Position numbers and translations under genes: made by a program. This document shows positions 29,935-41,045 of a DNA stretch of 64,000 nucleotides, one piece after another. The stretch's first letter is position 1; the number at the start of each line of letters is the position of its first letter. Under the pieces are notes generated by a model, which saw nothing but the letters and a program-made list of their open reading frames with translations, ran no database searches and was not told the origin of the DNA. The stretch comes from Marinobacter maritimus (lineage in GTDB: Bacteria; Pseudomonadota; Gammaproteobacteria; Pseudomonadales; Oleiphilaceae), in assembly GCF_007671675.1 (NCBI RefSeq), contig NZ_VCGW01000001.1, positions 248,001-312,000 of the forward strand, read 5' to 3'.

Positions 29935-31290
29935 TCAGGAGTCGGCCATCAGCGCGCCGACGGATCCCAGGAATACATCAACGTTGCTGAAGCCTTTGCG
30001 CATCAATACCGATGCGGCGATTGCTGCTCGTGCGCCGCTGCCACACATGATGGTATAATGTCTGTCAGGGTTCAGCTCGCTGGCCTCCTCCGCCAGATTG
30101 CCTGTGTAATGGTGGATGGCCTGGTCAACGGGGTTTTCCTCCACCTCGCCTTTACCCCGAACATCCAGCAGGCTCCAGTTCTCCGGAGGCGCAGATCTGC
30201 GCTTTTTGAAATCCTCCAGATCAATCACCGTTATGGCTCTGAACGGTTCTGCCATGGCGGCCCATTGAGGCATGTCGGGGGCCAGGTACCCGAGTAGCTT
30301 GTCAAAGCCAATACGTGCCAGATGTCGTGCGGCCAGCTGGGCTTCCGAAGCGCTGGCAGCGACCAGAGCCATCTTGTCATCGGGGGTCAGGAACCAGCCC
30401 GCGAAAGCCGGGATCATCGGCGTCGGGAGCGCCAGGCTGTCAGGTACGTGGGCGCCGAGGAAACTGCTGATCCCGCGCACGTCGATGGTTACAGTCTCGT
30501 CTGGCAGATCTTTGAACGCGGACGGTGAAAGCGCTGCGGGAGTCAGTACCGGGCTCGTCGCATGGCCACCCTCCAGATTCAGACGCTCCATTTCACGGAA
30601 GTAGGGCGGCTGGTAATGATGCTCCTGAACTTTCAGGTTGATAAACTCCTGGCGTGAGCGGACTTTCATCATGGGGTTGTTGCGGCGTTCGTAGCCGATG
30701 CTCGAGAATTCCCGGTCGGCCATATTGTCGCCACAGACAGAACCGGCACCATGGGCCGGATAAATGAGCGTTTGGTCGCCCAGATTTACCAGTTTTTGCA
30801 GGCTGTCGTAGAGCAGGCCTGCGACTTCTTCTGCGCGCTCCGGATAGAAATCGGTGCGGCCAACATCGCCGATGAACAGGGCGTCGCCGGTGAATACGGC
30901 CACGGCGTCATCACCGAATTCAGTATCGTAAAGCACAAATGACAGGCTGTCGTCGGTGTGACCAGGTGTCTCCAGTACACGAAGTTGCAGATTGCCGAAG
31001 TTGAACTCGTCGCTTTCACGGGTGGTTTTCGCATAGCGCACGGTTCCCGCAGCATTCGGCCCGTGGAAGACAGTAGCGCCGGTCAGTTGCGCAAGTATGG
31101 GCGCGCCGGAGATAAGATCTTCGTTGCGGTGCGTTTCAAAGATATGCGTTATCCGGCAGCCTTCTGCGGCAGCAGCTTCGGCATAGACTTCACAGTCGCG
31201 GCGGGGATCGATAACCGCGGCTTGACCGTTGTTACCAACCAGGTACGAAAGATGCGACAACCCTTCGGATTTGAACGTCTGAATAAACAT
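29935..31290 (-). CDS. MBL-fold/double rhodanese sulfur-metabolism protein
   Basis: 451 aa. Metallo-beta-lactamase domain (1 to about 230) followed by two rhodanese domains. The MBL metal motif reads THRNEDL (His54, Asn56, Asp58, Leu59) instead of HxHxDH; later ligands TPGHTDD, TGDALF and YPAHG are kept. The first rhodanese lacks a catalytic Cys (VAASASEAQ); the second has CGSGARAA with Cys. Related to persulfide dioxygenase-rhodanese fusions (ETHE1/CstB type) but with an altered metal site, so dioxygenase activity is uncertain. AAGGAGG lies 6 bases before the ATG. Convergent with pycR. Confidence 0.85.
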   Translation of the reverse strand: MFIQTFKSEGLSHLSYLVGNNGQAAVIDPRRDCEVYAEAAAAEGCRITHIFETHRNEDLISGAPILAQLTGATVFHGPNAAGTVRYAKTTRESDEFNFGNLQLRVLETPGHTDDSLSFVLYDTEFGDDAVAVFTGDALFIGDVGRTDFYPERAEEVAGLLYDSLQKLVNLGDQTLIYPAHGAGSVCGDNMADREFSSIGYERRNNPMMKVRSRQEFINLKVQEHHYQPPYFREMERLNLEGGHATSPVLTPAALSPSAFKDLPDETVTIDVRGISSFLGAHVPDSLALPTPMIPAFAGWFLTPDDKMALVAASASEAQLAARHLARIGFDKLLGYLAPDMPQWAAMAEPFRAITVIDLEDFKKRRSAPPENWSLLDVRGKGEVEENPVDQAIHHYTGNLAEEASELNPDRHYTIMCGSGARAAIAASVLMRKGFSNVDVFLGSVGALMADS

Positions 31291-31408
31291 GGAGCCTCCT
31301 TCTCAAATCAGATTGAGGAACGCTTACCATATTTAACACAGCACAGGGGGCTTTGGGTCGCCAGCAGATTACCGTATTGAAGCTGCAAGATTAAGGTTGC
31401 TTAACACG

Positions 31409-31459
31409 GGTTATCAGCCAGGCCTCAGCGAATGACCTGAGACCGCTGACTGATAACTC
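31409..31459 (-). other. Imperfect hairpin after gatB
   Basis: GTTATCAG/CTGATAAC and CCTCAG/CTGAGG pair around a short loop, giving a stem of roughly 20 pairs with two interruptions, 19 bases past the gatB stop. There is no following T run. It may stabilise the gat mRNA 3' end. The remaining gap holds no gene. Confidence 0.45.
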
Positions 31460-31477
31460 AATCGCACTTCAGAATGG

Positions 31478-32929
31478 TTAATGGTTCAGTTTTTTTAGCA
31501 GAATTTCATTGAAGAGCTTCGGGTTGCCTTGCCCTTTGGAAGCTTTCATCAAAGGCCCCATAAAGCCCCCGAGCATCTTCTTCTGCTTCTTGGGGTCGGT
31601 TTCCTGTTGATACTGTGCAACCTGATCCGGCATGCCAGCCAGAACCTCATCCACCATCTGCTCCAGCGCGCCGGTATCCGATACCTGCTTCAGTCCCTGA
31701 GCCTCGATGATGGCATCGGCATTGCCCCCGTCACCGTTCCAAAGCGCCTCGAATACCTTTTTGGCGCCAGATGACGACACAGTATTGTCGGCAATTCGCG
31801 CAACCAGTTGTCCCAACTGCTTTCCGGTAATGGGTGCCTGAACCACCGTTTTGTCATCGGCGTTCAGGCGTGCGGAGAACTCGCCCAACACCCAGTTGGC
31901 GGCCAGTTTGGCATCTTTACCGTGGCTGGCGGTTTCCTCGAAGAACGTCGCCATGCGCGCATCATCGCTGAGCAGGCGGGCGTCGTAATCATTGAGGCCA
32001 TACCGCTTCTTGAATCGTGCTTTGCGCTCGTCTGGTAGCTCCGGCAACAGATCGCGAGCGCTTTCGATGAAGGCGTCGTCGATGACTACGGGCAGCAAGT
32101 CCGGGCAGGGGAAGTAGCGGTAATCGTTGGCTTCTTCCTTGCTACGCATGGAGCGGGATTCGTCGCGCTCGCCGTTGTAAAGCCGCGTTTCCTGAATGAT
32201 CCGACCGCCGTCCTCCAGAATGTCCATCTGCCGCTCTACTTCGTGGGCGATGGCCTGCTCCATAAAACGGAAGGAGTTCAGGTTCTTGGTTTCAGTGCGG
32301 GTGCCCAGTTCGTCCGAGCCTTTTCGCTTGAGCGAAATGTTCACATCAAAGCGCAGGGAACCCTGGCTCATGTCGCCGTCGCAGATGCCGATCGAAGACA
32401 CCAGACTGTGCAGCTTTTTGGCGAAGGCAACGGCTTCTTCTGCGCTGTTCATGTCCGGCTCCGTGACAATTTCAATCAGCGGCGTGCCGGCCCGGTTCAG
32501 GTCGATACCGGTCATGCCGTGAAAGTCTTCGTGCAGCGATTTGCCGGCATCTTCCTCCAGGTGGGCGTGGTGAATGCGCACGCGCTTGCTGCTGCCGTCT
32601 GCAAGATCAACATCCACAAAGCCGGGGCCAACAATCGGGTGATCCAGCTGTGTGGTTTGATACCCCTTGGGCAAATCCGGATAGAAGTAATTTTTACGGT
32701 CGAACACCGAGCGCCGGCCGATTTCGGCATTCACTGCCAGGCCGAACATTACCGCGTAGCGGAACGCCTGTTCGTTGGGTACGGGCAGGGTGCCGGGCAT
32801 AGCCAGGTCAACGGCGCTGGCCTGGGTGTTGGGCTCCGCGCCAAACGCTGTGCTTGAGCCTGAAAAAATCTTGGTTTTGGTGGCAAGCTGAACATGAATT
32901 TCCAGCCCGATCACAATATCCCATTGCAT
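31478..32929 (-). CDS. gatB: Asp/Glu-tRNA amidotransferase subunit B
   Basis: 483 aa. GatB phosphorylates misacylated Asp-tRNA(Asn)/Glu-tRNA(Gln) and receives ammonia from GatA. Seen: [17 protein letters not shown] at the start, [20 protein letters not shown] metal site, and a C-terminal YqeY-like helical tail ending [11 protein letters not shown]. Normal length. Last gene of gatCAB, 21 bases after gatA. Confidence 0.96.
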   Translation of the reverse strand: MQWDIVIGLEIHVQLATKTKIFSGSSTAFGAEPNTQASAVDLAMPGTLPVPNEQAFRYAVMFGLAVNAEIGRRSVFDRKNYFYPDLPKGYQTTQLDHPIVGPGFVDVDLADGSSKRVRIHHAHLEEDAGKSLHEDFHGMTGIDLNRAGTPLIEIVTEPDMNSAEEAVAFAKKLHSLVSSIGICDGDMSQGSLRFDVNISLKRKGSDELGTRTETKNLNSFRFMEQAIAHEVERQMDILEDGGRIIQETRLYNGERDESRSMRSKEEANDYRYFPCPDLLPVVIDDAFIESARDLLPELPDERKARFKKRYGLNDYDARLLSDDARMATFFEETASHGKDAKLAANWVLGEFSARLNADDKTVVQAPITGKQLGQLVARIADNTVSSSGAKKVFEALWNGDGGNADAIIEAQGLKQVSDTGALEQMVDEVLAGMPDQVAQYQQETDPKKQKKMLGGFMGPLMKASKGQGNPKLFNEILLKKLNH

Positions 32930-32950
32930 AAACGTTCTCCTGATTCGGGC

Positions 32951-34408
32951 TTACTGGGGAAGCTTCTGGTGCCAGTCGGTAACCTGCTGGAACTGGTGAG
33001 CTGCGTTCAGCAGACGGGCCTCTTCAAAATAGTTCCCGATAATCTGCAACCCGACCGGCAGGCCGTCAACAAAACCTGCCGGAACCGACATGGCTGGAAC
33101 GCCTGCAAGGTTTACGGCAATGGTGAAAATATCTTCCAGGTACATGGTCACCGGGTCGCTGGTCTTCTCGCCCTGCACAAACGCAGGTGAAGGCGAAACC
33201 GGGCTCATCAGCACATCCACTTCCTTGAACGCATTAATGAAGTCCTGTTGGATCAGACGGCGAACCTTTTGGGCTTTCAGGTAATAGGCATCGAAATAGC
33301 CGGCTGAGAGCGCATAGGTGCCCACGAGAATGCGGCGCTTTACCTCGCCTCCGAAGCCTTCGGCGCGGGTGCGGGTATAAAGGTCGTTCAGATCCTGCGG
33401 ATCTTCGCAGCGATAGCCATAACGCACGCCGTCAAAGCGCGACAGGTTAGCGGAGGCTTCGGCCGGGGCAATCACGTAGTAGGCAGCGATAGCTAACTTG
33501 GCGTGGGGCAGTGAGACTTCTTTCACAGTGGCGCCGAGCTTCTCGTATTCCTTCACTGCATTGCGCACCTGCTGCTCCATCGCAGGGTTGAGCTGGTCTG
33601 AGAAATACTCTTTCGGAAGGCCAATGCGCAGGCCTTTTAGAGGCTCGTTCAAAGTGGCGGTGTAGTCCGGCACGGCGCGATCAACGCAGGTGGAGTCCTT
33701 AGGATCGAACCCGGCCATAACATTCAGCATCAAAGCGTTGTCTTCTGCCGTGCGCGCCATGGTGCCGCCTTGATCCAGGCTGGAGGCGAAGGCAATCATG
33801 CCGTAGCGGGACACCCGGCCGTAAGTGGGCTTCAGGCCAGTGACGCCGCATAGTGCGGCGGGCTGGCGGATTGAGCCGCCGGTATCCGTAGCCGTGGCTG
33901 CAGGTACCAGGCGTGCCGCAATGGCCGCTGCGGAACCGCCGGAGGAGCCACCCGGTACGCGTTTCTGGCCATTGCTCAGGCCCCAGGGGTTGGTCACGGG
34001 GCCGAAAAAGCTGGATTCGTTGGATGAGCCCATGGCGAACTCGTCCATATTGGTTTTGCCAAGGCATACCGCGCCCGCTGCGCGAAAGTTGGCGGTTACC
34101 GTAGCGTCGTAGGGCGGCACAAAATTGGCCAGCATTTTCGAGCCGGCGGTGGTGGCAACGCCGTTGGTGCAGAAGATGTCCTTGTGGGCGAAGGGGACGC
34201 CTGTCCAAACGCTGGCTTGGCCCGCTGCACGCTGCTCGTCAGCGGCTTTGGCATCGGCCATGGCCTTATCTTCGGTTACGGTAATAAAGCTGTTGTACTG
34301 GCCGTCTTCGGCTTTGATGCGGTCGAGGAACTCACGGGTCAGTTCCACGCTTGAAATCTTGCCGCTTTCCAGCTCGCGGGAAAGCTCTGCTACGGATTTG
34401 TTATGCAT
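32951..34408 (-). CDS. gatA: Asp/Glu-tRNA amidotransferase subunit A
   Basis: 485 aa amidase-signature protein that hydrolyses glutamine for the transamidation. Catalytic Ser-cisSer-Lys visible: Lys in [10 protein letters not shown] (about 80), cis-Ser and nucleophile in [13 protein letters not shown] and [14 protein letters not shown] 34408 ([15 protein letters not shown]) is used by homology; the longer frame overlaps gatC. Middle gene of the gatCAB operon. Confidence 0.96.
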   Translation of the reverse strand: MHNKSVAELSRELESGKISSVELTREFLDRIKAEDGQYNSFITVTEDKAMADAKAADEQRAAGQASVWTGVPFAHKDIFCTNGVATTAGSKMLANFVPPYDATVTANFRAAGAVCLGKTNMDEFAMGSSNESSFFGPVTNPWGLSNGQKRVPGGSSGGSAAAIAARLVPAATATDTGGSIRQPAALCGVTGLKPTYGRVSRYGMIAFASSLDQGGTMARTAEDNALMLNVMAGFDPKDSTCVDRAVPDYTATLNEPLKGLRIGLPKEYFSDQLNPAMEQQVRNAVKEYEKLGATVKEVSLPHAKLAIAAYYVIAPAEASANLSRFDGVRYGYRCEDPQDLNDLYTRTRAEGFGGEVKRRILVGTYALSAGYFDAYYLKAQKVRRLIQQDFINAFKEVDVLMSPVSPSPAFVQGEKTSDPVTMYLEDIFTIAVNLAGVPAMSVPAGFVDGLPVGLQIIGNYFEEARLLNAAHQFQQVTDWHQKLPQ

Positions 34409-34448
34409 GTTCAATCCTGATGGTGGGCTGATGGTGGGATTCGTCAGA

Positions 34449-34736
34449 TCACTCAATAACCCGAGGTACGAGATAAAGGCCGTCTTCGGTAGCCGGCGCG
34501 ATGGCCTGGAAGGCTTCCCTTTGGTTGGTCTCGGTCACGTCGTCGGTGCGCAAACGCTGCACGGCATCCAGCGGGTGAGCCAGCGGCTCTACGCTGTCGG
34601 TATCGGCGGCGCTGAGCTGGTCAACCAGGCTGAGAATATTGCCCAGGTCGTTTTCCAGCGCCGGTATCTGCTCTTCATCGAGACGGATACGGGCCAGCAC
34701 GGCGACTTTTTCAATGTCTTCGCGGGAAATGGTCAC
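34449..34736 (-). CDS. gatC: Asp/Glu-tRNA amidotransferase subunit C
   Basis: 95 aa small subunit bridging GatA and GatB. Family features: [15 protein letters not shown] at the start, [12 protein letters not shown], then RTDDVTE and the [20 protein letters not shown] end. Start is GTG 34736 with GGAG 5 bases upstream, giving the canonical length; the in-frame upstream ATG at 34826 has no ribosome site and adds unrelated residues. Confidence 0.93.
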   Translation of the reverse strand: MTISREDIEKVAVLARIRLDEEQIPALENDLGNILSLVDQLSAADTDSVEPLAHPLDAVQRLRTDDVTETNQREAFQAIAPATEDGLYLVPRVIE

Positions 34737-34828
34737 GTTGGCTCCAAAGTATAAAGCGGCGTTTTTATGAAGGCCGTTATGGTAACAGATTCGCGGCTGG
34801 GCGGGAGGGGTGCTGCGCGGTCGCAAAT

Positions 34829-36295
34829 CTATTCAATCGGTCGGGTATCGTCCAGCAGGTCTTCGGCGCTGGTGTCATTGCGCTCTTCCCGTACTTGTCG
34901 GGAAATATGGGTGTCCGGGCGCACATTCAACACATCATCAGGCGGCGGCTCGGGCGCGGATTCAAGTGCGCCTTTGCTCGGCTTTTCCGCTATCGCGGAC
35001 TTTTCGGATGAGTCGATGGCAGCCAGCGTGGCGGGCGCTTGATCGAAGCGCAGTCGGTATATGGGTTCGGGCAAGGTGAATCCCCGGGTTTCCAGTGCAT
35101 TCTTGGCGGCACGAATGGAGAGACTGCGGGCTTTGCCATAATCGGATTCGCGCTGGTCAATCCAGGCCATGAATTTGATAAGAATATTGGAATCACCCAC
35201 GGATTCGATAATTCCGTTGGGCTCGGGGTCGTCCAGCACCCAGTCAAGCTGTTGCATGGCCGCGAGGCCGGTTTGTATAGCCAGTGCCGGGTCGTCTTCT
35301 GCGTCTACTCCCAGAACAAAATCAAAGCGGCGCTGCGGATTTCGGGAGTAGTTCAGAATAACGGCCTTGAAAACCGTCGCGTTAGGAATGCGCAAATGGT
35401 TGCCGTCCAGCGTCATCAATACCGTGGAGCGCGACGTAAGCCGCACCACAACGCCTTCATAATCATTGATGATTACATGCTCTTGAGCCCTGAACGGCTG
35501 GCGGATGCTCAGCATAATGCTGGATATGTAGTTCTCCATGGAGTCTTTGACGGCAAAGCTGATGGCCAGCCCCAGCACGCCCGCGCCGCCCAGAAGGGTG
35601 CCCATCAAGGCCGTAGCCCCGAGTATGTTCAGGGCGAGCAACAGACCCAGAAGTATTGTAACCAGCCGGACCGCGTGGCCCGCAAGCTCTCCCAGAAACG
35701 GATTCTTGGTCAGTCGTGACCATAGAGGTGTGTGGCCTGCAAGGCGGTGCCCGGCGAACGCAACAAATGCAAAAATACTGAATGCCACCAGCAACAAGGG
35801 CAGGGCTCTTACCCAACCGCGTAGCGTGTTCTGCAGCGAATCCCACAGTGGGTTGAGGTTGTCTTGCAAGTCCAGAGTGCGAACAACTCTGTCATCGACT
35901 GCGATGGCGCCTTCCACCCGGCCAGCCAGCTTCAATGCACGCTGGGCCTGAGCCTCGTTCGCGATCTGCCCCGACAGCGCCACCACGCCGCTATTAACGT
36001 TAACCTCCAATGACTCGAACTGTGGAATCTGGGAAAAAATACTGGAAAGGCGCTGCGCGATCAGCGCGTCGCTGTCGGCTCCCGGCTCAAGGGTAATTGC
36101 GCCAGCTGGCTCGGCTTCGTTTTGCTGAGCCAGAGTCAAAGAGGGAGCAAAAACCGTTAGCGCCACAATCAAAAGTAAACGCCAGCCAAGGCGCGCCGTA
36201 TTGAAGCACAGCGGCAGGTTAATCTTTGGTATTCTCAACGTTGGCCTCAACGGTGGCAGGTTGATCAGAGTGGTGTGGGTGGCCTTTCGGGCCAT
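34829..36295 (-). CDS. BON-domain MscS-type mechanosensitive channel
   Basis: 488 aa. A likely signal or anchor segment at about residues 35-56, a periplasmic BON domain (about 75-140: LEVNVNSGVVALSGQIAN), then three membrane segments and an MscS core with the pore helix GGAGVLGLAISFAVKDSMENY and the beta domain (HVIINDYEGVVVRLTSRSTVL, LRIPNATVF). A disordered acidic C-terminal tail of ~70 residues follows. Would release solutes on hypo-osmotic shock. Upstream of gatC on the same strand; divergent from mreB. Confidence 0.88.
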   Translation of the reverse strand: MARKATHTTLINLPPLRPTLRIPKINLPLCFNTARLGWRLLLIVALTVFAPSLTLAQQNEAEPAGAITLEPGADSDALIAQRLSSIFSQIPQFESLEVNVNSGVVALSGQIANEAQAQRALKLAGRVEGAIAVDDRVVRTLDLQDNLNPLWDSLQNTLRGWVRALPLLLVAFSIFAFVAFAGHRLAGHTPLWSRLTKNPFLGELAGHAVRLVTILLGLLLALNILGATALMGTLLGGAGVLGLAISFAVKDSMENYISSIMLSIRQPFRAQEHVIINDYEGVVVRLTSRSTVLMTLDGNHLRIPNATVFKAVILNYSRNPQRRFDFVLGVDAEDDPALAIQTGLAAMQQLDWVLDDPEPNGIIESVGDSNILIKFMAWIDQRESDYGKARSLSIRAAKNALETRGFTLPEPIYRLRFDQAPATLAAIDSSEKSAIAEKPSKGALESAPEPPPDDVLNVRPDTHISRQVREERNDTSAEDLLDDTRPIE

Positions 36296-36306
36296 CTTCA
36301 GTGTGA

Positions 36307-37551
<1,245 letters not shown>

Positions 37552-37571
37552 TCCTTTGGGGAGGGATCGCC

Positions 37572-38447
37572 ATTAAAACCATTTTTGTCCAGGGGCCAGT
37601 GCCTGGCCTCAGGCTATTGCTCGTAATAATTGTATCTGCAGCCCTTATTGTTGCCGATCAGCAGTTTGATCGGCTCGCACCTGTTCGCAGTACTCTGGCC
37701 ACCGGCCTCACTCCTGTTTACTGGCTTGGCAATGCGCCCTATCAGTTCAGTGACTGGGTTGCCGGGCTGTTTACCACCCGCGAAGACGTGAAACAGGAAA
37801 ATGAAGATCTGAAAGCCCGCCTGCTCATTCTTGAGCGAAGGGCCCTCAAGTACGCCGCTCTGGCCTCTGAAAATAACGAGCTCCGCCGTCTGATGAATTC
37901 CTCGGAGCTTCTGGATGATCGGGTTATCGTCAGCGAAGTGGTGAGCGTGTCGCCAGACCCCTATTCCCATGAAATTATCATCAATAAAGGCCGTAGCGAT
38001 GGCTTGCAGGTCGGGCAGGCAATACTGGACGCCCATGGGCTGATGGGGCAGGTAGTGCAGACTAGCCAGGTAACCTCCCGTGTACTGCTTGTTTCCGACA
38101 GCAGTCATGCGGTGCCGGTTGAAGTGGTGCGGAACGGGCTGAGAGCCATTCTTCTGGGCACCGGCGATTCGGGAACCCTTGACCTTGTTCATGTGCCTGA
38201 CACAGCTGATATTCGTGAGGGGGACCTGCTTGTCAGCTCCGGCCTCGGCGGGCGTTTCCCAAGAGGCTATCCGGTTGCCGAAGTCAGCTTGATCAACAAA
38301 GAGCCCGGCGAACCTTTTGTATCGATTCGGGCGCGGCCAAAGGCACAGCTCAATCAAAGTCGTCTGGTGCTGGTGGTTTTTCCGCCCAAAGGCGGGCCTC
38401 GGCCTGAGCCGGTTGCCTCCGATTCAGAGCAGGAGGGGCAGGGCTGA
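37572..38447 (+). CDS. mreC: Rod-shape determining protein MreC, probable AUU start
   Basis: Inner-membrane-anchored periplasmic scaffold of the elongasome. Membrane segment LRLLLVIIVSAALIVA, coiled coil (EDVKQENEDLKARLLILERR), then beta domains. 291 aa if begun at ATT 37572. That codon has GGAGG 7 bases upstream and opens (M)KTIFVQGPVPGLRLLL, which aligns with the Pseudomonas MreC N-terminus. No ATG, GTG or TTG lies between the frame's upstream stop region and GTG 37599, the alternative start, which would drop nine residues. Stop overlaps mreD. Confidence 0.9.
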   Translation: MKTIFVQGPVPGLRLLLVIIVSAALIVADQQFDRLAPVRSTLATGLTPVYWLGNAPYQFSDWVAGLFTTREDVKQENEDLKARLLILERRALKYAALASENNELRRLMNSSELLDDRVIVSEVVSVSPDPYSHEIIINKGRSDGLQVGQAILDAHGLMGQVVQTSQVTSRVLLVSDSSHAVPVEVVRNGLRAILLGTGDSGTLDLVHVPDTADIREGDLLVSSGLGGRFPRGYPVAEVSLINKEPGEPFVSIRARPKAQLNQSRLVLVVFPPKGGPRPEPVASDSEQEGQG

Positions 38448-38923
38448 TGTTATCGGTAATCAGTTATCCGATATTTGTGCTGTCAGTGATCGCATCACTG
38501 GTATTGAGCATTTCCCTGTTTCCCGTTGGTTGGTTCGAGTTCCGGCCTGAGTGGCTTGGCTTGATTGTGTTCTACTGGACGTTCCGGGCTCCAGCTCAGT
38601 TCGGTGTCCTGTTTGCCTGGTGTCTCGGCCTGTTGCTCGATGTGCTGGAAGCAACGCCGTTGGGTGTTAATGCCTTGGGGATGGCTCTGATCGCGTTTCT
38701 TGTGCTCACCATTCACCAACGGCTGAGGATGTACCCTTGGCCGCAGCAGTGCCTTATGGTGTTTCTGCTTCTGGGTATAAACCAGATGCTGGTGCATTTC
38801 CTCAAGCAGGTGTTCGGAGGCGAGGATGCCGGTTTCAGCTACCTGTGGCCAGCACTGACCAGTGCCTTGATATGGCCCGTGTTTTCCATACTGATGGATA
38901 ACATCAACCGGAAGCTTGGATAG
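38447..38923 (+). CDS. mreD: Rod-shape determining protein MreD
   Basis: 158 aa with five or six hydrophobic segments, an inner-membrane partner of MreC. Start ATG overlaps the mreC stop (TGATG). GTEFRPEWLxL-like [16 protein letters not shown] and [14 protein letters not shown] match family MreD. maf begins 2 bases after its stop. Confidence 0.93.
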   Translation: MLSVISYPIFVLSVIASLVLSISLFPVGWFEFRPEWLGLIVFYWTFRAPAQFGVLFAWCLGLLLDVLEATPLGVNALGMALIAFLVLTIHQRLRMYPWPQQCLMVFLLLGINQMLVHFLKQVFGGEDAGFSYLWPALTSALIWPVFSILMDNINRKLG

Positions 38924-38925
38924 TC

Positions 38926-39528
38926 ATGATCCCCATTATTCTTGCTTCTGCGTCGCCGCGCCGCTCAGAACTTCTTGAGCAGATCGGTGTCCGATTTACG
39001 ATACAGCCTGCGGATATTGACGAAACCCCACGAATTGCAGAAATGCCCGGTGATTACGTTGAGCGGCTGGCGCGTGAGAAAGCGCTTGCGGTTGCGTGCA
39101 GCTTTGCCGATACACAGGTTCTTGGCTCCGATACGTCGGTGGTGCTTGACGGTGAGATCCTTGGTAAGCCATCTGACCACCGTGAAGCGAGGGCCATGTT
39201 AGGTCGGCTTTCTGGCTCAACCCATCAGGTTATGACAGCCATCGCGTTGGCCCAAAACGGTGTATGTACATCTTGCCTGGTGACAACCGAAGTTACGTTT
39301 CGCACGTTGCAGAGCGAAGAAATTGCAGCCTACGTAGCCACGGAAGAGCCCATGGATAAGGCCGGAAGTTATGGAATTCAGGGTCTTGGTGGTATTTTTG
39401 TGAAAGAACTTAAAGGGAGCTACAGTGCGGTTGTTGGCCTGCCATTGCAGGAAACAGCTGCCTTGCTGGCAGATGCCGGCTGCCCTGTCTGGACACACTG
39501 GCCGAGTAGTCGGGAGAGCCAATCATGA
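38926..39528 (+). CDS. maf: Maf-family nucleotide pyrophosphatase
   Basis: 200 aa. Family signature [13 protein letters not shown] at the start, [18 protein letters not shown] and [13 protein letters not shown]. Acts on non-canonical nucleotides or dTTP/UTP; the mreD-maf-rng context corresponds to the E. coli YhdE type (dTTP/UTP). Overlaps rng by four bases. Confidence 0.93.
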   Translation: MIPIILASASPRRSELLEQIGVRFTIQPADIDETPRIAEMPGDYVERLAREKALAVACSFADTQVLGSDTSVVLDGEILGKPSDHREARAMLGRLSGSTHQVMTAIALAQNGVCTSCLVTTEVTFRTLQSEEIAAYVATEEPMDKAGSYGIQGLGGIFVKELKGSYSAVVGLPLQETAALLADAGCPVWTHWPSSRESQS

Positions 39529-41006
39529 GCGAAGAAATCCTGATCAACGTAACGCCGGTCGAAACCCGGGTCGCGCTGGTCGAGAACGGTATGCTGCAGG
39601 AAGCGTATATCGAGCGCGCCAGTCGCAAGGGCATTGTCGGTAATATCTACAAAGGCAAGGTTGTACGCGTGCTTCCCGGTATGGAGGCGGCGTTTGTAGA
39701 CATTGGCCTGGAAAGGGCTGCTTTTATTCATGCCTCCGATGTGGTCTCAAGCCAGCAAAGCACTGCAGATTCCAGCGACGGGCCGAAAGCGGTTCCGGAT
39801 ATCCGTACCTTGTTGAGGGAAGGACAGTCATTGGTAGTGCAGGTTACCAAGGACCCTATCGGTACAAAAGGCGCCCGCCTCACCACCCAGCTTTCCATCC
39901 CCTCCCGCTACCTGGTTTTTATGCCCGATGTGAGTCACGTGGGCATTTCCCAGAGGATCGAAGACGATGCCGAACGTACCCGGCTAAAATCCCTCGTTGA
40001 AGAGGGCGCAGCGGCACACCCTGATGTGAAGGGCGGTTATATCATCCGCACCGCGGCTGAGGCTGCATCGGAAGAAGAGCTGATGGCAGACATGAACTAT
40101 CTGCATCATCTCAGCCAGTCCATTCACGAGCGGATTGAGAAAGCGCAGGCGCCTGCAGCCGTGTACAAGGATTTGCCGCTGTTCATCCGCACCATTCGTG
40201 ATCTCATCCGGCCGCAGACAGAAAAAGTGCGCATCGACAGCCGCGAGAGCCACCAACGGGTTATGGAGTTTGTTGACGAGTTTGTGACTGAGTTTGCCGA
40301 CAAGGTTGAGTATTACCCTGGCGAGCGCCCGATTTTTGACCTCTATTCGGTGGAAGACGAGATCCAGAAGGCGCTTAGCCGCAAGGTGCAGCTCAAATCC
40401 GGTGGCTACGTGATCATTGATCAGACTGAGGCAATGACCACAATCGATATAAATACCGGCGCGTTTGTGGGGCATCGGAATCTGGAAGAGACCATTTTCA
40501 AAACCAACCTGGAGGCGGCCCGAGCGATCAGCCGTCAGCTGCGCCTGCGTAACCTGGGCGGCATCATCATCATCGACTTCATCGATATGGAAGATGCAGA
40601 ACATAAACGCCAGGTTCACAGAATGCTGGAAAAGATGCTCGAACGGGACCACGCCAAAACCAAGATTACCGGCGTGTCCGAACTGGGCCTTGTGGAAATG
40701 ACACGTAAGCGAACCACAGAAAGCCTCGGCCAGGTTTTGTGCGAACCCTGCCCGATCTGTGATGGCAGAGGTTTCCTGAAAACCAGCGAGACCGTGTGTT
40801 TCGAGGTTTTCCGGGAAATTCTGAGGGTAAACCGTGCCTACGACGCAGAAAGCTATCTCGTGATGGCTTCCCAGAGCGTGGTAGATCGACTTCTTGATGA
40901 GGAATCCGACAACGTGGCGGATCTTGAAACCTTCATTGCCAAGACGGTCCGTTTCCAGGTAGAACCCTTCTACAGTCAGGAGCAGTACGATGTCGTTTTG
41001 CTCTGA
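39525..41006 (+). CDS. rng: Ribonuclease G
   Basis: 493 aa RNase E/G-family endonuclease, maturing 16S rRNA 5' ends. S1 domain at about 38-130 ([23 protein letters not shown]), RNase H-like and DNase I-like parts with catalytic Asp in [12 protein letters not shown] and [11 protein letters not shown], Zn-link [11 protein letters not shown] near residue 405. It lacks the long C-terminal scaffold of RNase E. Start overlaps maf. Confidence 0.95.
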   Translation: MSEEILINVTPVETRVALVENGMLQEAYIERASRKGIVGNIYKGKVVRVLPGMEAAFVDIGLERAAFIHASDVVSSQQSTADSSDGPKAVPDIRTLLREGQSLVVQVTKDPIGTKGARLTTQLSIPSRYLVFMPDVSHVGISQRIEDDAERTRLKSLVEEGAAAHPDVKGGYIIRTAAEAASEEELMADMNYLHHLSQSIHERIEKAQAPAAVYKDLPLFIRTIRDLIRPQTEKVRIDSRESHQRVMEFVDEFVTEFADKVEYYPGERPIFDLYSVEDEIQKALSRKVQLKSGGYVIIDQTEAMTTIDINTGAFVGHRNLEETIFKTNLEAARAISRQLRLRNLGGIIIIDFIDMEDAEHKRQVHRMLEKMLERDHAKTKITGVSELGLVEMTRKRTTESLGQVLCEPCPICDGRGFLKTSETVCFEVFREILRVNRAYDAESYLVMASQSVVDRLLDEESDNVADLETFIAKTVRFQVEPFYSQEQYDVVLL

Positions 41007-41045
41007 TTTCGGGGCGATACACCGGCGCAGGGAGTAATATTCCCT

